Positions 42,632 to 53,496 of a stretch of DNA of 64,000 nucleotides are shown here, one piece after another. Within the stretch, counting starts at the first letter, position 1, and every line of letters begins with the position of its first letter. The position numbers and the translations under genes are program-made. The notes below the pieces were generated by a model. That model saw only the letters and a program-made list of their open reading frames with translations. It was not told where the DNA came from and did not search any database. The stretch is from Prevotella sp. khp7. GTDB lineage: Bacteria; Bacteroidota; Bacteroidia; Bacteroidales; Bacteroidaceae. The stretch lies in contig NZ_FOIV01000001.1 of NCBI RefSeq assembly GCF_900109055.1, positions 62,001 through 126,000 on the forward strand. Direction: 5' to 3'.

Positions 42632-42658
42632 AAAGTGACAAATGACATTTGTCACTTT
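42632..42658. terminator. Bidirectional terminator containing the stop of the Pif1-like gene
   Basis: A perfect 13-base palindrome AAAGTGACAAATG / CATTTGTCACTTT with a one-base centre, followed on the plus strand by further T residues. It ends the STM3941-like unit from the left and the lpx operon from the right. The stop codon of the helicase gene (42652-42654) lies inside the stem. Confidence 0.85.
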
Positions 42659-44409
42659 TTTCCTTGTAGTTTTTTGAGACGGCGACGGGCATCACCGGCA
42701 TCGGGATAGAGTTCGAGCGCCTTCTCATAGTTGCGGATGGCGGCATCGATCATGTGTTCGTGCTCGCACTCGCGTCCTAAGATGGTATACTCAGCTGCCA
42801 ATCGCTTCAAGAGTTCATTTTTCGACTTGATTTCTGCTTTCAGGGCATCCATCTCAGAGGCATGCTCTGCTTTCATACGCTCAATCTCACGTTTCTGGCG
42901 ACTGATGATTTCAAGTTTCCTGCGTATGAAACGGCGTATGTGTGGCTTCTCGATGTCGTAGCGTAGATGGATAGCCGTGAAAAAGTGGTCGAGGAAACCT
43001 GCGAAGTCGAGTGTGTCGAAGGAACGGATGGCATCGCGATACTCGCGGTCGGCCTTGCCCTCCTCAAGTGCCTTTGAAATCAGTGTCTGGTCGTTGTAGT
43101 GATTGGCAAACTGCACCACCTCTGCTCGTACGAAGATGTCGCTCTGTCGCAGAGGAGCTTTCAGTGTGAGTCCTTCGAGCGAGGTGCATCGGGAGAGCGC
43201 TACATATGTTTGCCCACCAGCAAAAGCGCCTCCGCCAGCGAAGTCAATCGACACTTGTGAGAATGTGAGTCCCTGACTCTTGTGTACGGTGATGGCCCAC
43301 GCTAGTCGAACGGGAAATTGGGTATAGGTACCCAAAAGTTCTTCTTCAATCTTCTGTTCCTTCTCGTTGAAGGTATAGCGCATGTTCTCCCACACCTCGC
43401 GCTCCACATCGTGTTCCACGCCTTGCTCGTCGATGATGCCGATTACACCCTCTTCCTCGGCAATATAACTCACAGTGCCCAGCGTACCGTTCACCCAACG
43501 CTTCTCCTTGTCGTTCTTTACGAATATAACCTGAGCACCAGGTTTCAGCTGAAGTTCCATGGGGGGAGGGAGCGAACTCTCGGGAAAGTCGCCCTTGATG
43601 GTACCGCGAAAAACCGATGGATTGCCCTTAATCTCTGCCAGACGCTGCTCATTAGTATAATCTACGGTGTCGCGACGGGCAGCGAGCGTGATGGTGAGGC
43701 TTCTGTTATTTACGGTTTGATTGGAAGCAGATACGCGGGTGTTGAGGGTTTCCAGATCTGCAGTTGTAGCCGTGTTGTTGCGAATACGGTCGAGGATGGA
43801 GATGAAACGATCATCTGTCTGGCGATACACCTTGCGGAGTTCAATCGATACGATGGGCATCGTCTGCCACACCTTGGCATTAAAGAAATAGGCCGAGGGG
43901 TAGAAGGGCTGAAGTAGTTGACGCTCCTCGTCCTTCAGCACTGGTTCCAGCTGGTAGATGTCACCCACTAGTAGGAGTTGTTTTCCACCAAAGGGTTCTG
44001 GATTGCGTGTGTATATGCGCAACACCTTGTCAATAAAGTCGATGATGTCGGCACGGACCATAGAAATCTCATCTATGATAATCAGCTCTACTTCACGAAT
44101 CAGCTTGCGTTGGGCACCTGTATATTTCAGTGTCTCTTTCAGGTGGCGGTAGTTGTAGCGTGAATCATTGGGCAGCAAGGGGTGGAAAGGCAGACGGAAG
44201 AAGCTGTGAAGCGTGCTTCCTCCTGCATTGATGGCCGCAATACCCGTTGGGGCTAAAATGACGTGCTTCTTCTTGGTGTTTTTCGACACGTAGCGCAGGA
44301 ACGTACTTTTACCCGTCCCCGCCTTTCCTGTGAGGAAAAGCGAACGACGGGTATAGTTCACGATCTGGAGCGCGTCCTGCCACTCCTTGTTTTCAAGATC
44401 TAGTTCCAA
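42652..44409 (-). CDS. Pif1/RecD2-like DNA helicase with C-terminal TPR-like tail
   Basis: 585 residues of superfamily 1B. Walker A GKAGTGKST (about 28-36), IIIDEISMVRADIIDFID (Walker B), LLVGDIYQLEPV (motif III), and AITVHKSQGLTF plus TYVALSRCTSLEGL (motifs V/VI) are all present, so it should be an active 5'-3' helicase. A coiled coil (about 490-540) and one TPR-like unit (AAIRNYEKALELYPDAGDARRRLKKL) close the protein. Pif1-type helicases remove blocks such as G-quadruplexes or act in replication. Last gene of the lpx operon, 21 bases after PBP1A. Confidence 0.88.
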   Translation of the reverse strand: MELDLENKEWQDALQIVNYTRRSLFLTGKAGTGKSTFLRYVSKNTKKKHVILAPTGIAAINAGGSTLHSFFRLPFHPLLPNDSRYNYRHLKETLKYTGAQRKLIREVELIIIDEISMVRADIIDFIDKVLRIYTRNPEPFGGKQLLLVGDIYQLEPVLKDEERQLLQPFYPSAYFFNAKVWQTMPIVSIELRKVYRQTDDRFISILDRIRNNTATTADLETLNTRVSASNQTVNNRSLTITLAARRDTVDYTNEQRLAEIKGNPSVFRGTIKGDFPESSLPPPMELQLKPGAQVIFVKNDKEKRWVNGTLGTVSYIAEEEGVIGIIDEQGVEHDVEREVWENMRYTFNEKEQKIEEELLGTYTQFPVRLAWAITVHKSQGLTFSQVSIDFAGGGAFAGGQTYVALSRCTSLEGLTLKAPLRQSDIFVRAEVVQFANHYNDQTLISKALEEGKADREYRDAIRSFDTLDFAGFLDHFFTAIHLRYDIEKPHIRRFIRRKLEIISRQKREIERMKAEHASEMDALKAEIKSKNELLKRLAAEYTILGRECEHEHMIDAAIRNYEKALELYPDAGDARRRLKKLQGKK

Positions 44410-44430
44410 CGATATCAGTAACTTATCGGG

Positions 44431-46932
44431 TTAGTCTTCGTCTTTCGTTCCCTCACCATTGGTCTGAGGTGCCGTCTGCTGCTTGGTATCGTCTGGCTCT
44501 GGATCCTTCTGAGGGCGCTGTAACGGATTGCCGTGCTCATCGAGGAATATAGCATCAGTGTCGTCTGCATCAAGTGAGAGCGAGTCTGTGCTCAGCGAGT
44601 CTGAGTCGGCTGGAGCCTGGAAGTAGCCACCGCAATCATACATGGCACTGGCAAGGTCGATATTACGAGGTGCGCTGAACTTTGCGCGATATTTCTTGAA
44701 AGCGGGGTCATTAAGCACAGAGCCGAGGAAGTAACCACAGATGGGCAGAGCTGTACGGTTGCCTTGTCCTAGCATGCCGGTACGGAAGTGGATGCTTCGG
44801 TATTCGCCGCCAACCCATGCGCCAACCACCAGCTTAGGTGTAGTACCTATGAACCAGGCGTCGGAGTGATTGTTGGATGTACCCGTTTTTCCGCCAAAGT
44901 CTGTATCAGCAGCCTTGTCATAGCCTACAAAACCCATCAGGCGTGAGCTCGTACCACTCATACCACCTTTCAGCAACTGCTGTACCAGGAAGGCAGAACG
45001 ATAAGGGATAGCTTGCGTAGCCTCGGTAGGCGCTTCGTAAATCACCTTGCCGTCACGGTCTTCAATCTTTGCCACCAGCACAGGTTCCATGTGTCCGCCA
45101 TCATTCACAGGTGTACAATAGGCATTGACCATCTCAAGCAAGTTCACATCGCTCGAACCCAGGGTGAGCGAGGGGGTCGCGTCGAGTTTAGACTTGATAC
45201 CCATGTCGTGAGCAGTCTTCACGATGTTGTCGATGCCACACTCTTGACCCAAGCGAACGGCTACAGAGTTGATACTCATGGCAAAAGCCTGCTTCAGGGT
45301 GATGTCTGCGCCAGAGAAACGGCCGTCGGCATTTGTTGGTGCCCATGTTACTTCTTTGCCATGATCCATCACCTTCATAGAGAAGAACTCATCCTTGCGG
45401 GTGTCGCAAGGGGTGATGCCCTGATTCATGGCTTCTGTATATACGAAGAGTTTAAAGGTTGAACCAGGCTGGCGCATTGCTGTTACCTTGTCGTACTTCC
45501 ATGACTTGAAGTCTATATCGCCCACCCATGCTTTTACATGACCCGTCTGGGGCTCCATAGCCACAAAACCGCAATGCATGAAGCGCACCATGTAGCGGAT
45601 AGAGTCCATCGTTGAAAGTTCCTTCTCGATCTGTCCCTTCTCATAGTCGAACACCTTCACGGTGTGGGGCTTATTGAGGTAGTAGTTGATGGAATCCTCA
45701 TTGCCATCGAATTTCTTTGAGAGATATTTGTACACAGGCTGTCGCTTGGCGATATCCTCAATAAAGTTTTTTATTTCTACGTGGTTCTCGTCTTGCCAGG
45801 GATTGGTGCTTCCCCAGTGAGCGTTGAACGTTTGCTGCACCTGTTTCATTTGCTTAAAGGCTGCCTCCTCGGCATACTTCTGCATACGCGAATCGAGGGT
45901 GGTGTATATCTTCAGTCCCTCAGTATACAGGGCATTACGATTGTCAAAATATTCCTCGCACCAACCCTTCAGATAGTCGGCAACCGCCTCACGGAAGTAG
46001 TTGGCATCGCCGTCATAGGCACTCTCAACGCTGTAGTCGAGTTTGATTTCTAACTTTTTCAGTGAATCACACTCTTCCTTGGTCAAGTCGCGATGCTGGC
46101 ACATCAGGTCGAGTACGGTATTACGACGCTTGAGCGAGTTATCCGGATTGATCAGGGGATTATAATATGTGGTGGCCTTAAGCATACCTACCAAGATGGC
46201 TGCATTCTCAGTTGTCAAATCCTGAGGCTTACAGTTGAAGTAGGTTTTACAAGCCGTCTTGATACCAAACGCATTCGAACCAAAATCAACGGTATTGGCA
46301 TACTGCGTCAGAATCTCATTTTTGGTGAAGAAGAACTCCAGTTTGTAGGCCGTAATCCATTCTTTGCTCTTCAGAATGAGCATTTTGATGCCAGGGATAT
46401 ATCCCAGCAATCCTGTTGAATATTCAGAACGGGTTCGGAACAGGTTCTTTGCCAACTGCTGGGTGATGGTGGAAGCGCCACGTGCGTCGTGGTGTAGGGC
46501 ATAGTCTTTCAATGCTGCTGCAAAGGCCTGATAGTCGATGCCATGATGATGGAAGAAACGCTCGTCTTCTGTATCGATGAGGGCTTTCCAAAATACGGGG
46601 TTCACCTCCTCATAGGTTACAGGTGTACGGTTCTCACTGAAGAACTTACCAATCAGCTTGCCATCAGCACTGTAGATCATGGAGGCCTCTGCAGGTCGTT
46701 TGTTCTTGATGGTCGACATAGATGGTGACTTACCGAAAAGCCACAAGAAGTTCATGTCGACTGCACCCAGATAAAGGAAGAAAGCCACAATGAGCGAGGC
46801 AATTCCAAGACCAGTCTTGATATACCAAGGACGCCCTTGATAAAGACCTTTATACCATGGCCAGAAGCCTTTCACCTTCTGCATCGCTGTATTCAGCCAA
46901 GCCTTGTATTTGTTAATCGTTTCGTTGCTCAT
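44431..46932 (-). CDS. Class A penicillin-binding protein 1A
   Basis: 833 residues. A membrane helix (about 42-60) is followed by the GT51 transglycosylase domain ([32 protein letters not shown]) and the transpeptidase domain with [10 protein letters not shown] (the serine nucleophile in S-x-x-K), [10 protein letters not shown] (S-x-N) and GGKTGTSNN (KTG). It polymerises and crosslinks peptidoglycan at the cell wall. The C-terminal 60 residues are acidic and disordered. It overlaps miaA by 20 bases, and its start is translationally linked to it. Confidence 0.95.
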   Translation of the reverse strand: MSNETINKYKAWLNTAMQKVKGFWPWYKGLYQGRPWYIKTGLGIASLIVAFFLYLGAVDMNFLWLFGKSPSMSTIKNKRPAEASMIYSADGKLIGKFFSENRTPVTYEEVNPVFWKALIDTEDERFFHHHGIDYQAFAAALKDYALHHDARGASTITQQLAKNLFRTRSEYSTGLLGYIPGIKMLILKSKEWITAYKLEFFFTKNEILTQYANTVDFGSNAFGIKTACKTYFNCKPQDLTTENAAILVGMLKATTYYNPLINPDNSLKRRNTVLDLMCQHRDLTKEECDSLKKLEIKLDYSVESAYDGDANYFREAVADYLKGWCEEYFDNRNALYTEGLKIYTTLDSRMQKYAEEAAFKQMKQVQQTFNAHWGSTNPWQDENHVEIKNFIEDIAKRQPVYKYLSKKFDGNEDSINYYLNKPHTVKVFDYEKGQIEKELSTMDSIRYMVRFMHCGFVAMEPQTGHVKAWVGDIDFKSWKYDKVTAMRQPGSTFKLFVYTEAMNQGITPCDTRKDEFFSMKVMDHGKEVTWAPTNADGRFSGADITLKQAFAMSINSVAVRLGQECGIDNIVKTAHDMGIKSKLDATPSLTLGSSDVNLLEMVNAYCTPVNDGGHMEPVLVAKIEDRDGKVIYEAPTEATQAIPYRSAFLVQQLLKGGMSGTSSRLMGFVGYDKAADTDFGGKTGTSNNHSDAWFIGTTPKLVVGAWVGGEYRSIHFRTGMLGQGNRTALPICGYFLGSVLNDPAFKKYRAKFSAPRNIDLASAMYDCGGYFQAPADSDSLSTDSLSLDADDTDAIFLDEHGNPLQRPQKDPEPDDTKQQTAPQTNGEGTKDED

Positions 46933-47827
46933 AGTCTTGAGATATATAACTGATTATTTTTTCTGTTTCATCAGGATGGAACCACTTGATACGTTCATCC
47001 TTCTTATACCAAGTTAATTGTTTGCGGGCGTATCGTCTGGTATTACCCTTGATGCGTTCTACTGCCTCTTCTAATGACCATCGTCCGTCAAGGTAATCGA
47101 ACAGTTCTTTGTACCCCACAGTATTCAGCGCATTCAGATGACGCTTAGGATAGAGTCTTTTGACTTCCTCGAGCAGTCCGTCGGCCATCATCTGGTCAAC
47201 ACGCTGGTTGATGCGCTCATAGAGTTCCTCACGCGGTCGGTTAAGTGCGATTTTTATAATGTTGAAAGATCGCTCTTTCTTTTCTCGTTTGCGAAACGAT
47301 GTGTAGGTCTTGCCTGTCATCGTGCAGATTTCGAGTGCATGTACCACCCGTCGTGGGTTCTGCTTGTCAACTATTTCGTAGTATTCCGGATCGAGCTTCT
47401 TCAGTTCCTGACAGAGAGTTTCGAGTCCTTCGTTTGCCAGTCTCTGTTTCATCAGCGTACGGGTGTCTTCGTCGATGGTGGGAATGTCGTCAATACCATC
47501 GCAAACGGCATCGATATACATCATGCTGCCACCAGAGAGTAAGGCGTAGTCCCGATGTTTGAATTGTTGTTCCAGTAACTCGAGTGTCTGTTGTTCAAAG
47601 AGCGATGCGCTATAATAGTCCTCCAGCCCCAAAGTGCCCACGAAATAATGCCTGACCTGTTTCATCTGCTCGTCAGTGGGACGTGCTGTACCAATGTTCA
47701 GTTCGCTGTATATCTGACGTGAATCGGCATTGATGATAGGTATGTCGAAATACTTGGCAATCTTCAGGCACAAGGCCGTCTTACCAACGGCCGTAGGGCC
47801 TGTGATGACTATCAGCGTCTTTTTCAA
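46913..47827 (-). CDS. miaA: tRNA dimethylallyltransferase MiaA
   Basis: 304 residues. [10 protein letters not shown] (about 10-19) is the P-loop and [17 protein letters not shown] the dimethylallyl diphosphate site. MiaA adds a prenyl group to A37 of tRNAs reading UNN codons. Gene between lpxA (six bases) and PBP1A (20-base overlap). Confidence 0.97.
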   Translation of the reverse strand: MKKTLIVITGPTAVGKTALCLKIAKYFDIPIINADSRQIYSELNIGTARPTDEQMKQVRHYFVGTLGLEDYYSASLFEQQTLELLEQQFKHRDYALLSGGSMMYIDAVCDGIDDIPTIDEDTRTLMKQRLANEGLETLCQELKKLDPEYYEIVDKQNPRRVVHALEICTMTGKTYTSFRKREKKERSFNIIKIALNRPREELYERINQRVDQMMADGLLEEVKRLYPKRHLNALNTVGYKELFDYLDGRWSLEEAVERIKGNTRRYARKQLTWYKKDERIKWFHPDETEKIISYISQDYEQRND

Positions 47828-47833
47828 TATTGT

Positions 47834-48607
47834 TTATCTGATGACTCCTCTCTTAGAGTTCTCGATGAATGAGCAAATGTATTCAACCTCTTTAGAGTCG
47901 GGATATTTGGCGCGAGCCTCAGCCACGCCCTCCTTCATGACTCCCTTAGAGTAGATGATACGATAGGCGTCATGGATAGCCTCGATGGTCTCGTTGGAAA
48001 AACCTCTACGACGCAGACCAATGAGATTCACACCTGCATAGCGAACAGGTTCCTTGCCTGCGATTACGTAAGGGGGAATGTCCTGACTCGTACGGCTACC
48101 ACCTTGGAACATAATATAGCCTCCAACGTGCAGGAACTGGTGGAACAAGCAACATGCCGAGATAATGGCATTGTCGTCGACAATCACTTCACCGGCAAAT
48201 TTCGTAGAGTTGCCAATGATACAGCCATTACCAATCTCGCAGTCATGGCCAATATGCATATTCTCCATCAGCAGATTGCCATTGCCTACTACGGTCTTAC
48301 CCTTTGAAGCGGTACCACGACTGATGGTCACATTCTCGCGGATGGAGTTGTTGTCGCCAATTTCACATGTAGTCTCCTCGCCAACAAACTTCAGATCCTG
48401 AGGCTTTGTTGAGATGGATGCACCGGGAAAGAATTCGTTGTTGTTGCCAATGCGAGCTCCGAAATGGAGGGTCACACCATTGTAGAGCTTGTTATTGTTG
48501 CCCATGACTACGTTTTTGTCAATCACACAGAATGGGCCAATGATATTGTTGTCGCCCAGTTTTGCCTCTGGGTCAACAACTGCTAAAGGATGTATCTGAT
48601 TTGCCAT
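47834..48607 (-). CDS. lpxA: UDP-N-acetylglucosamine O-acyltransferase LpxA
   Basis: 257 residues of left-handed beta helix: repeated hexapeptides from IHPLAVVDPEAKLGDNNIIGPF onward, with the catalytic His in LLMENMHIGHDCEIG. LpxA makes the first step of lipid A synthesis from UDP-GlcNAc and a hydroxyacyl-ACP. Operon lpxD - lpxC/fabZ - lpxA, 10 bases after the fusion gene. Confidence 0.97.
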   Translation of the reverse strand: MANQIHPLAVVDPEAKLGDNNIIGPFCVIDKNVVMGNNNKLYNGVTLHFGARIGNNNEFFPGASISTKPQDLKFVGEETTCEIGDNNSIRENVTISRGTASKGKTVVGNGNLLMENMHIGHDCEIGNGCIIGNSTKFAGEVIVDDNAIISACCLFHQFLHVGGYIMFQGGSRTSQDIPPYVIAGKEPVRYAGVNLIGLRRRGFSNETIEAIHDAYRIIYSKGVMKEGVAEARAKYPDSKEVEYICSFIENSKRGVIR

Positions 48608-48616
48608 ATAAATTTC

Positions 48617-49999
48617 TTATTTGTTTTTTACGATTTGTGCTGTAAATGATGCCTCAGCCACTACATGGTCGCCAACAAAGATGTAACCTTTCATTGAAGA
48701 GATACCATGGCGTACGGGAGCCATCAGTTCTACTTTGAAAATCAAGGTATCGCCAGGAACCACCTTCTGACGGAACTTCACATCGTCGATCTTCATGAAA
48801 TAGGTGCTCCAGCGCTCAGGCTCTTCGAGAGTATTGAGTACCAGCAGACCACCACACTGAGCCATAGCCTCAATCTGAAGTACACCGGGCATCACGGGCT
48901 CTTGTGGGAAGTGCCCTTGGAAGAATGGTTCATTGGCCGTGATGTTCTTGATACCAACGATGGTCGTTGCTCCCAGTTCAACCACCTTATCAACCAACTG
49001 CATGGGGTAGCGGTGGGGCAGAAGTTCACGGATGCGGTTCACGTCCATGACTGGCTCTTCGTTTGGATCATAGATAGGCGCCTGAATCTCGTGCTTGCGA
49101 ATTTCCTTTCGCATCTGACGGGCAAATTTATTGTTGATGGTATGTCCTGGACGAGTAGCTACGATGCGACCCTTGATAGGCTTACCAATCAGTGCCATAT
49201 CGCCAATGATGTCGAGCAACTTGTGGCGTGTGCATTCATTGTCCCACTGCAGAGGCTTGTGCTGGATGTAGCCCAGATCTGTAGCGTCGCGATGCTCTAC
49301 GTGCAGCATATCTGCCAACATGTCGAGACGTTCCTGAGTGGTCTGACGCTCGTAAATGACAATTGCGTTATCCAAGTCGCCACCCTTAATCAGGTTTGCC
49401 TGAAGCAGAGGCTCGATGTCGCGTACGAAAACAAACGTACGGGCACTGGCTATTTCTTTGGTATAGTTTTGCGGATTGTCAAGTGTCGCAAACTGTGAAC
49501 TGATGAACTTTGATTCAAATGAGCACATCGCTGTGATTGAGAAAGAGTCATCAGGAAGAATCGTGATGCATGAACCTGTCTGTTCGTCCTTCACTTCAAT
49601 TTTCTTGCGAATGATATAATAGTCTTTGGGCGCATTCTGCTCCTCAATGCCTACCTCGTTGATCTTGTCAACATACTGGATGGCAGAGCCATCGAGAATA
49701 GGAAACTCAGGACCATTTACCTGAATCATACAGTTGTCAATGCCTAAAGCGTAGAGAGCAGATAGACCATGCTCTACAGTAGAAACACGAGCATCGCCTT
49801 TACCAAGTACCGTACCACGCTGGGTGTCAACGACATTCTCTGCAATGGCATCAATCACAGGCTCGCCTTCAAGGTCAATACGCTGAATTTTATAGCCCGT
49901 GTTTTCCGGGGCTGGATTGAATGTTACTGTGAGGTTCAAACCCGTATGCAGTCCCTTACCAAACAGGGAGAAACTGCCTTTCAAAGTTTTCTGCTTCAT
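48617..49999 (-). CDS. lpxC/fabZ: Bifunctional LpxC deacetylase/FabZ dehydratase
   Basis: 460 residues. Residues 1-290 are LpxC (LFGKGLHTGLNLTVTFNPA; EHGLSALYALGIDN; HKLLDIIGDMALIG as zinc-site segments): the committed, zinc-dependent deacetylation of lipid A. Residues about 310-460 are FabZ (LLPHRYPMQLVDKV; GHFPQEPVMPGVLQIEAMAQ with catalytic His and Glu), the hydroxyacyl-ACP dehydratase that competes for the same acyl-ACP pool. The fusion is characteristic of Bacteroidota. Confidence 0.97.
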   Translation of the reverse strand: MKQKTLKGSFSLFGKGLHTGLNLTVTFNPAPENTGYKIQRIDLEGEPVIDAIAENVVDTQRGTVLGKGDARVSTVEHGLSALYALGIDNCMIQVNGPEFPILDGSAIQYVDKINEVGIEEQNAPKDYYIIRKKIEVKDEQTGSCITILPDDSFSITAMCSFESKFISSQFATLDNPQNYTKEIASARTFVFVRDIEPLLQANLIKGGDLDNAIVIYERQTTQERLDMLADMLHVEHRDATDLGYIQHKPLQWDNECTRHKLLDIIGDMALIGKPIKGRIVATRPGHTINNKFARQMRKEIRKHEIQAPIYDPNEEPVMDVNRIRELLPHRYPMQLVDKVVELGATTIVGIKNITANEPFFQGHFPQEPVMPGVLQIEAMAQCGGLLVLNTLEEPERWSTYFMKIDDVKFRQKVVPGDTLIFKVELMAPVRHGISSMKGYIFVGDHVVAEASFTAQIVKNK

Positions 50000-50004
50000 A
50001 TTTC

Positions 50005-51042
50005 TTAGAGTTTCTTTTTTAATTCTTCTATTTCACGTTGCAATTGAGCTATCTGACGGTACATGTCAGGAAGCTTAGCATCCAAAGCTCTCGCCTTGAA
50101 ATACATCTTGGGATTAACGGCAGGTGAACCTATCAGTTGCTCACCGTCTCCCTTCGTGTTGCTGATGACACCAGACTGAGCACCGATGAATGTCTTGTCG
50201 GCAATCTGAATATGTCCGGCAAAACCGGCCTGACCACCAACCATACACCAAGCTCCAACTTTAGTTGAACCTGCCAAACCTACCTGAGCCGACATTACGG
50301 TGTTTTCTCCAACTTCACAATTATGAGCCACCTGAATCAGGTTGTCGAGTTTCACACCCTTGTGAATAACAGTCTGTCCCATTGTGGAACGGTCTACGCA
50401 GGTGTTGGCGCCAATCTCCACATTATCCTCGATGATGACGATGCCAATCTGCGGTATTTTATCATAACCCTCAGTATTGGGAGCAAAACCAAAACCATCG
50501 GCACCGATTACGCTGCCAGCATGGATTGTTACATTATTTCCGATTTTACATCCCTGATAAATAGTAACGTTGGGAAAGAACACACATTTTGAACCAGTCT
50601 GCACGCCATCTCCAATGACAGTATGGGGATAAACCATTGTGCCATCGCCAATCACGGCTCCATCGCCGATATAGGCGAATGCACCTATATAGACATCTTG
50701 TCCAATGGTGGCCTTAGGAGAAATGTATGCGAGTGAATCAATACCCTTCTTAACAGGTTTCATTGACTCATAGAACTGTAGTAACTTAGCTACACATTCA
50801 TAAGCGTTCTTTACGCGGATAAGTGTGGTACTGACGGGTTTATCGAGTTTGACGTCTTCGTTGATTAGTACTACACTCGACTTGGTGTCGTAAATGTAAT
50901 GAGTGTATTTGGGATTCGACAGGAACGAGATAGCGCCTGGCACACCTTCCTCAATCTTTGCGAAGGTGTTTATTGATGCATTTTCATCGCCTTCAACACG
51001 TCCTTGAATTAGTTCTGCAATTTGTTTGGCTGTAAATTCCAT
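50005..51042 (-). CDS. lpxD: UDP-3-O-acylglucosamine N-acyltransferase LpxD
   Basis: 345 residues: a short uridine-binding N-domain ([19 protein letters not shown]) then a left-handed beta helix with many hexapeptides and catalytic His in [30 protein letters not shown]-terminal helix ([10 protein letters not shown]) trimerises. First gene of the lipid A operon, with a -7 box TATCTTTG (minus, 51083-51076) inside the 3' flank of the HD gene. Confidence 0.97.
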   Translation of the reverse strand: MEFTAKQIAELIQGRVEGDENASINTFAKIEEGVPGAISFLSNPKYTHYIYDTKSSVVLINEDVKLDKPVSTTLIRVKNAYECVAKLLQFYESMKPVKKGIDSLAYISPKATIGQDVYIGAFAYIGDGAVIGDGTMVYPHTVIGDGVQTGSKCVFFPNVTIYQGCKIGNNVTIHAGSVIGADGFGFAPNTEGYDKIPQIGIVIIEDNVEIGANTCVDRSTMGQTVIHKGVKLDNLIQVAHNCEVGENTVMSAQVGLAGSTKVGAWCMVGGQAGFAGHIQIADKTFIGAQSGVISNTKGDGEQLIGSPAVNPKMYFKARALDAKLPDMYRQIAQLQREIEELKKKL

Positions 51043-51075
51043 ATTTTTTGCCTTAATTTATTATATAAAACCGTG

Positions 51076-51083
51076 CAAAGATA
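51076..51083 (-). promoter_or_regulatory. -7 box of the lpxD operon
   Basis: Minus-strand TATCTTTG, 33 bases upstream of the lpxD start. It lies just past the HD gene stop (51091), so the lipid A operon can be transcribed on its own. Confidence 0.7.
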
Positions 51084-51090
51084 GCGAAAA

Positions 51091-52314
51091 TTATTCAAAT
51101 CGCTGATAACACAGATAATATTTTCTTATTTTTTTAGAAAGTAATTGAACATTTAGCAATTCTGAAGCCTCGGATATGTCCTTGATTTCTCCATTTTTGT
51201 AAAGTATTGCGATGCTATCATCGTCAACATTATACATGTCTTTTTGGATTGTGTTGAGACTCATCAGGTAGTGGGCATCGCTCTTGTCAATACCCAGTTC
51301 TCTTGCGATATTCTCCTGTAATTCGTCGATTCTCTCCTGTGATACAGGCTCTTCGTGAACCTCGACCTTGAAAATCTTTCTGTCAAGCATGTCGGTTGCC
51401 AGTGTAGAAAGAATCTTATCATCGTGATGTTTCCAAGCCTTCATGGCGCTCCAGATGTCTGAATCATCGAGTTCGCCATAATTCGTAAGAGTCTCGGGAT
51501 GTGTGGCAAACCACTCTGCATCGATGTCATTGCTGAGGAAGTAGTGCAGGGCAGGTGAGGCGAACACATCCTGTCCCATACGTATAAGGTCTTTCGCACG
51601 TGTAAGCATGTTGACAAGTACCTTCTCATAGGCTACGCAAGTACGATGCAGGTATACCTGCCAGTACATCAGGCGGCGTGTGGTGAGATAGTTTTCCAGT
51701 GAGTAGATGCCTTTCTGCTCTACCACTAACGAGTCGTTGACAACATTTAGCATCTTGATGATTCGTGCAGAGCCGATGTTACCTTCTGTCACGCCTGTAT
51801 AGAAGGAGTCTCTGCGTAAGTAGTCCAAACGGTCCATGTCAAGCTGACTCGAGATGAGCTGATGGAGAAAGTTCTTCGGATAATCTCCTTTGAAAATACT
51901 GATGGCAAGATTCAACTGTCCGTTCAGTGAACGATTGATCTCTTCCATCATCAGCAGTGAAATCTCTTCATGAGAAATACCATGAATCAGTGTGTTCTCT
52001 AATACGTGAGAGAATGGACCATGTCCGATGTCGTGCATCAGGATGGCAGCCTGAACAGCTTCAGCTTCTGATTCAAAGATGAAGATGCCTTTTTGCTGAA
52101 GATTCAATATGGCCTCACTCATCAGATGGAAAGCCCCAAGTGAATGCTGGAATCGGGTATGTCGTGCTCCAGGATAAACCACAGAAGCCAACCCAAGTTG
52201 ATGGATACGGTTAAGGCGCTGGAACAGAGGATGTTCCACAATGCCATAAAGTATTCCTTTTGGGATTTTGATAAATCCGAAAACGGGGTCGTTTATGATC
52301 TTGACATCGTTCAT
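51091..52314 (-). CDS. HD-domain phosphohydrolase (dGTPase-like)
   Basis: 407 residues. The HD metal site is present: ARHTRFQHSLGAFHL (His), ILMHDIGHGPFSHVLEN (His-Asp), and a later Asp in QLDMDRLDYLRRDSFYTGV. This is the deoxynucleotide triphosphohydrolase-like or SAMHD1-like group. A frame extends to 52455, but the -7 box (52327-52320) puts the mRNA 5' end at about the ATG at 52314, so the shorter start MNDVKIINDPVFGFI is used and the message may be leaderless. Divergent from the GH43-like gene. Confidence 0.9.
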   Translation of the reverse strand: MNDVKIINDPVFGFIKIPKGILYGIVEHPLFQRLNRIHQLGLASVVYPGARHTRFQHSLGAFHLMSEAILNLQQKGIFIFESEAEAVQAAILMHDIGHGPFSHVLENTLIHGISHEEISLLMMEEINRSLNGQLNLAISIFKGDYPKNFLHQLISSQLDMDRLDYLRRDSFYTGVTEGNIGSARIIKMLNVVNDSLVVEQKGIYSLENYLTTRRLMYWQVYLHRTCVAYEKVLVNMLTRAKDLIRMGQDVFASPALHYFLSNDIDAEWFATHPETLTNYGELDDSDIWSAMKAWKHHDDKILSTLATDMLDRKIFKVEVHEEPVSQERIDELQENIARELGIDKSDAHYLMSLNTIQKDMYNVDDDSIAILYKNGEIKDISEASELLNVQLLSKKIRKYYLCYQRFE

Positions 52315-52319
52315 GGGTG

Positions 52320-52388
52320 CAAAGGTACTAAAAAATATAGATAAAAGCCAAAGATATTTGTTTTTTCGCTTAAATTGCCTTATCTTTG
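52320..52388. promoter_or_regulatory. Divergent promoters of the HD-domain and GH43-like genes
   Basis: Leftward: TTTG (52352-52349), 21 bases, TACCTTTG (52327-52320). Rightward: TTTG (52357-52360), 20 bases, TATCTTTG (52381-52388). Both are close to consensus and are separated by only a few bases at their -33 boxes. Confidence 0.8.
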
Positions 52389-52414
52389 CACAATAAAATA
52401 CTAAAACAAAGAAT

Positions 52415-53479
52415 ATGATGAAGCGTTTTTCAACTTTGCTGCTTCTTGCAGCCACATCGTGCGTGAGTGTTTATGCCCAGAAAGGAAACCTGCAGAAAGG
52501 CGGTTATGGTTATCTATATTGCCACATGAACGACCACGGCCGTGCATGGACAGCTTACGCACTGAGTCGTGACGGCTTTCACTATGAAGACCTTTTTGGG
52601 GGAGACTCTATCTTCAGCGATGCCGAGCATGCCCGTATCGAAGGTGCCACACGTGATGCCTATATCTGTCGTAAGCATGACGGGAAGGGCTATCTGATGG
52701 TGTGTACGGATATGAATGTTGGCGCAAAAGAGCGTTTGGGAAAAAAAGAGACGTGGGATAACTATGGTATCGATCTCTTGACGAGCAACGATCTTATTCA
52801 CTGGGAATCAGTTACTTTCGACTATCGAAAGGGCGTCTCAATCTTCTCAGATCCGGATGCAGAGAGCGTATATAAGAACTGGGCCACCATCAATCGTGTA
52901 TGGGCACCCCAGATCGTATGGGATGAGGATTATGTATGGCCTGACGGAAAGAGAGGCGGTTATATGGTATATTACTCTATGTGGAATCGAGGTGAAGAGG
53001 CTTATGACCGTATGTATTATTCTTATGCCGATGAGAGTTTTACCACCCTTACACAGCCACGTCTGCTCTTCGATTGGGGGTATGCTACTATCGATGCCGA
53101 TATCAATTGGGTGGAAACGGATCAGAATTGGCACATGATGATTAAGAAAGAAGGCGGGAAACCTGGCTTGTTTACTGCTACGGCCCCAACGCTTACTGGT
53201 CCTTGGAGCGAACCCGTAGAGGATGATTATGTTGACTTTGAGGGTAACAAGAAATGTGAAGGGGTCTCGGCATTTCAGCTTAGTGGCGAGAAAAGTTGGG
53301 TGATTGCCTATATTGAGTATTCTTCCCATCCACGCAACTACCGCCTCTGTCTGGCCGATGAGAATATGCGGAACTTCCATTCGCCTCGTAACATCGAGGG
53401 CGTGAAAGCCCCCCAGCATGGCTCTTTCCTCCGACTGACGAAGAAAGAATACAAACGTCTTGCGAAACTAAGAAGATAG
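52415..53479 (+). CDS. Exported glycoside hydrolase family 43-like protein
   Basis: 354 residues with a signal peptide (ending SVYAQ). The body is a five-bladed propeller-like glycosidase: YGYLYCHMNDHGRAWTAYALSRDGFHYEDL, EGATRDAYICRKHDGKGYLM, WAPQIVWDEDYVWPDGKRGGYMVYYSM, and CEGVSAFQLSGEKSWVIAYIEY. The W-A-P-Q/E pattern and Asp/Glu positions fit GH43 arabinosidase/xylosidase relatives, but the substrate cannot be deduced, and the catalytic residues were not assigned. Single-gene unit with its own promoter. Met2 (52418) is an equally good start. Confidence 0.8.
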   Translation: MMKRFSTLLLLAATSCVSVYAQKGNLQKGGYGYLYCHMNDHGRAWTAYALSRDGFHYEDLFGGDSIFSDAEHARIEGATRDAYICRKHDGKGYLMVCTDMNVGAKERLGKKETWDNYGIDLLTSNDLIHWESVTFDYRKGVSIFSDPDAESVYKNWATINRVWAPQIVWDEDYVWPDGKRGGYMVYYSMWNRGEEAYDRMYYSYADESFTTLTQPRLLFDWGYATIDADINWVETDQNWHMMIKKEGGKPGLFTATAPTLTGPWSEPVEDDYVDFEGNKKCEGVSAFQLSGEKSWVIAYIEYSSHPRNYRLCLADENMRNFHSPRNIEGVKAPQHGSFLRLTKKEYKRLAKLRR

Positions 53480-53496
53480 ACCTTAGATTTTAAAAA

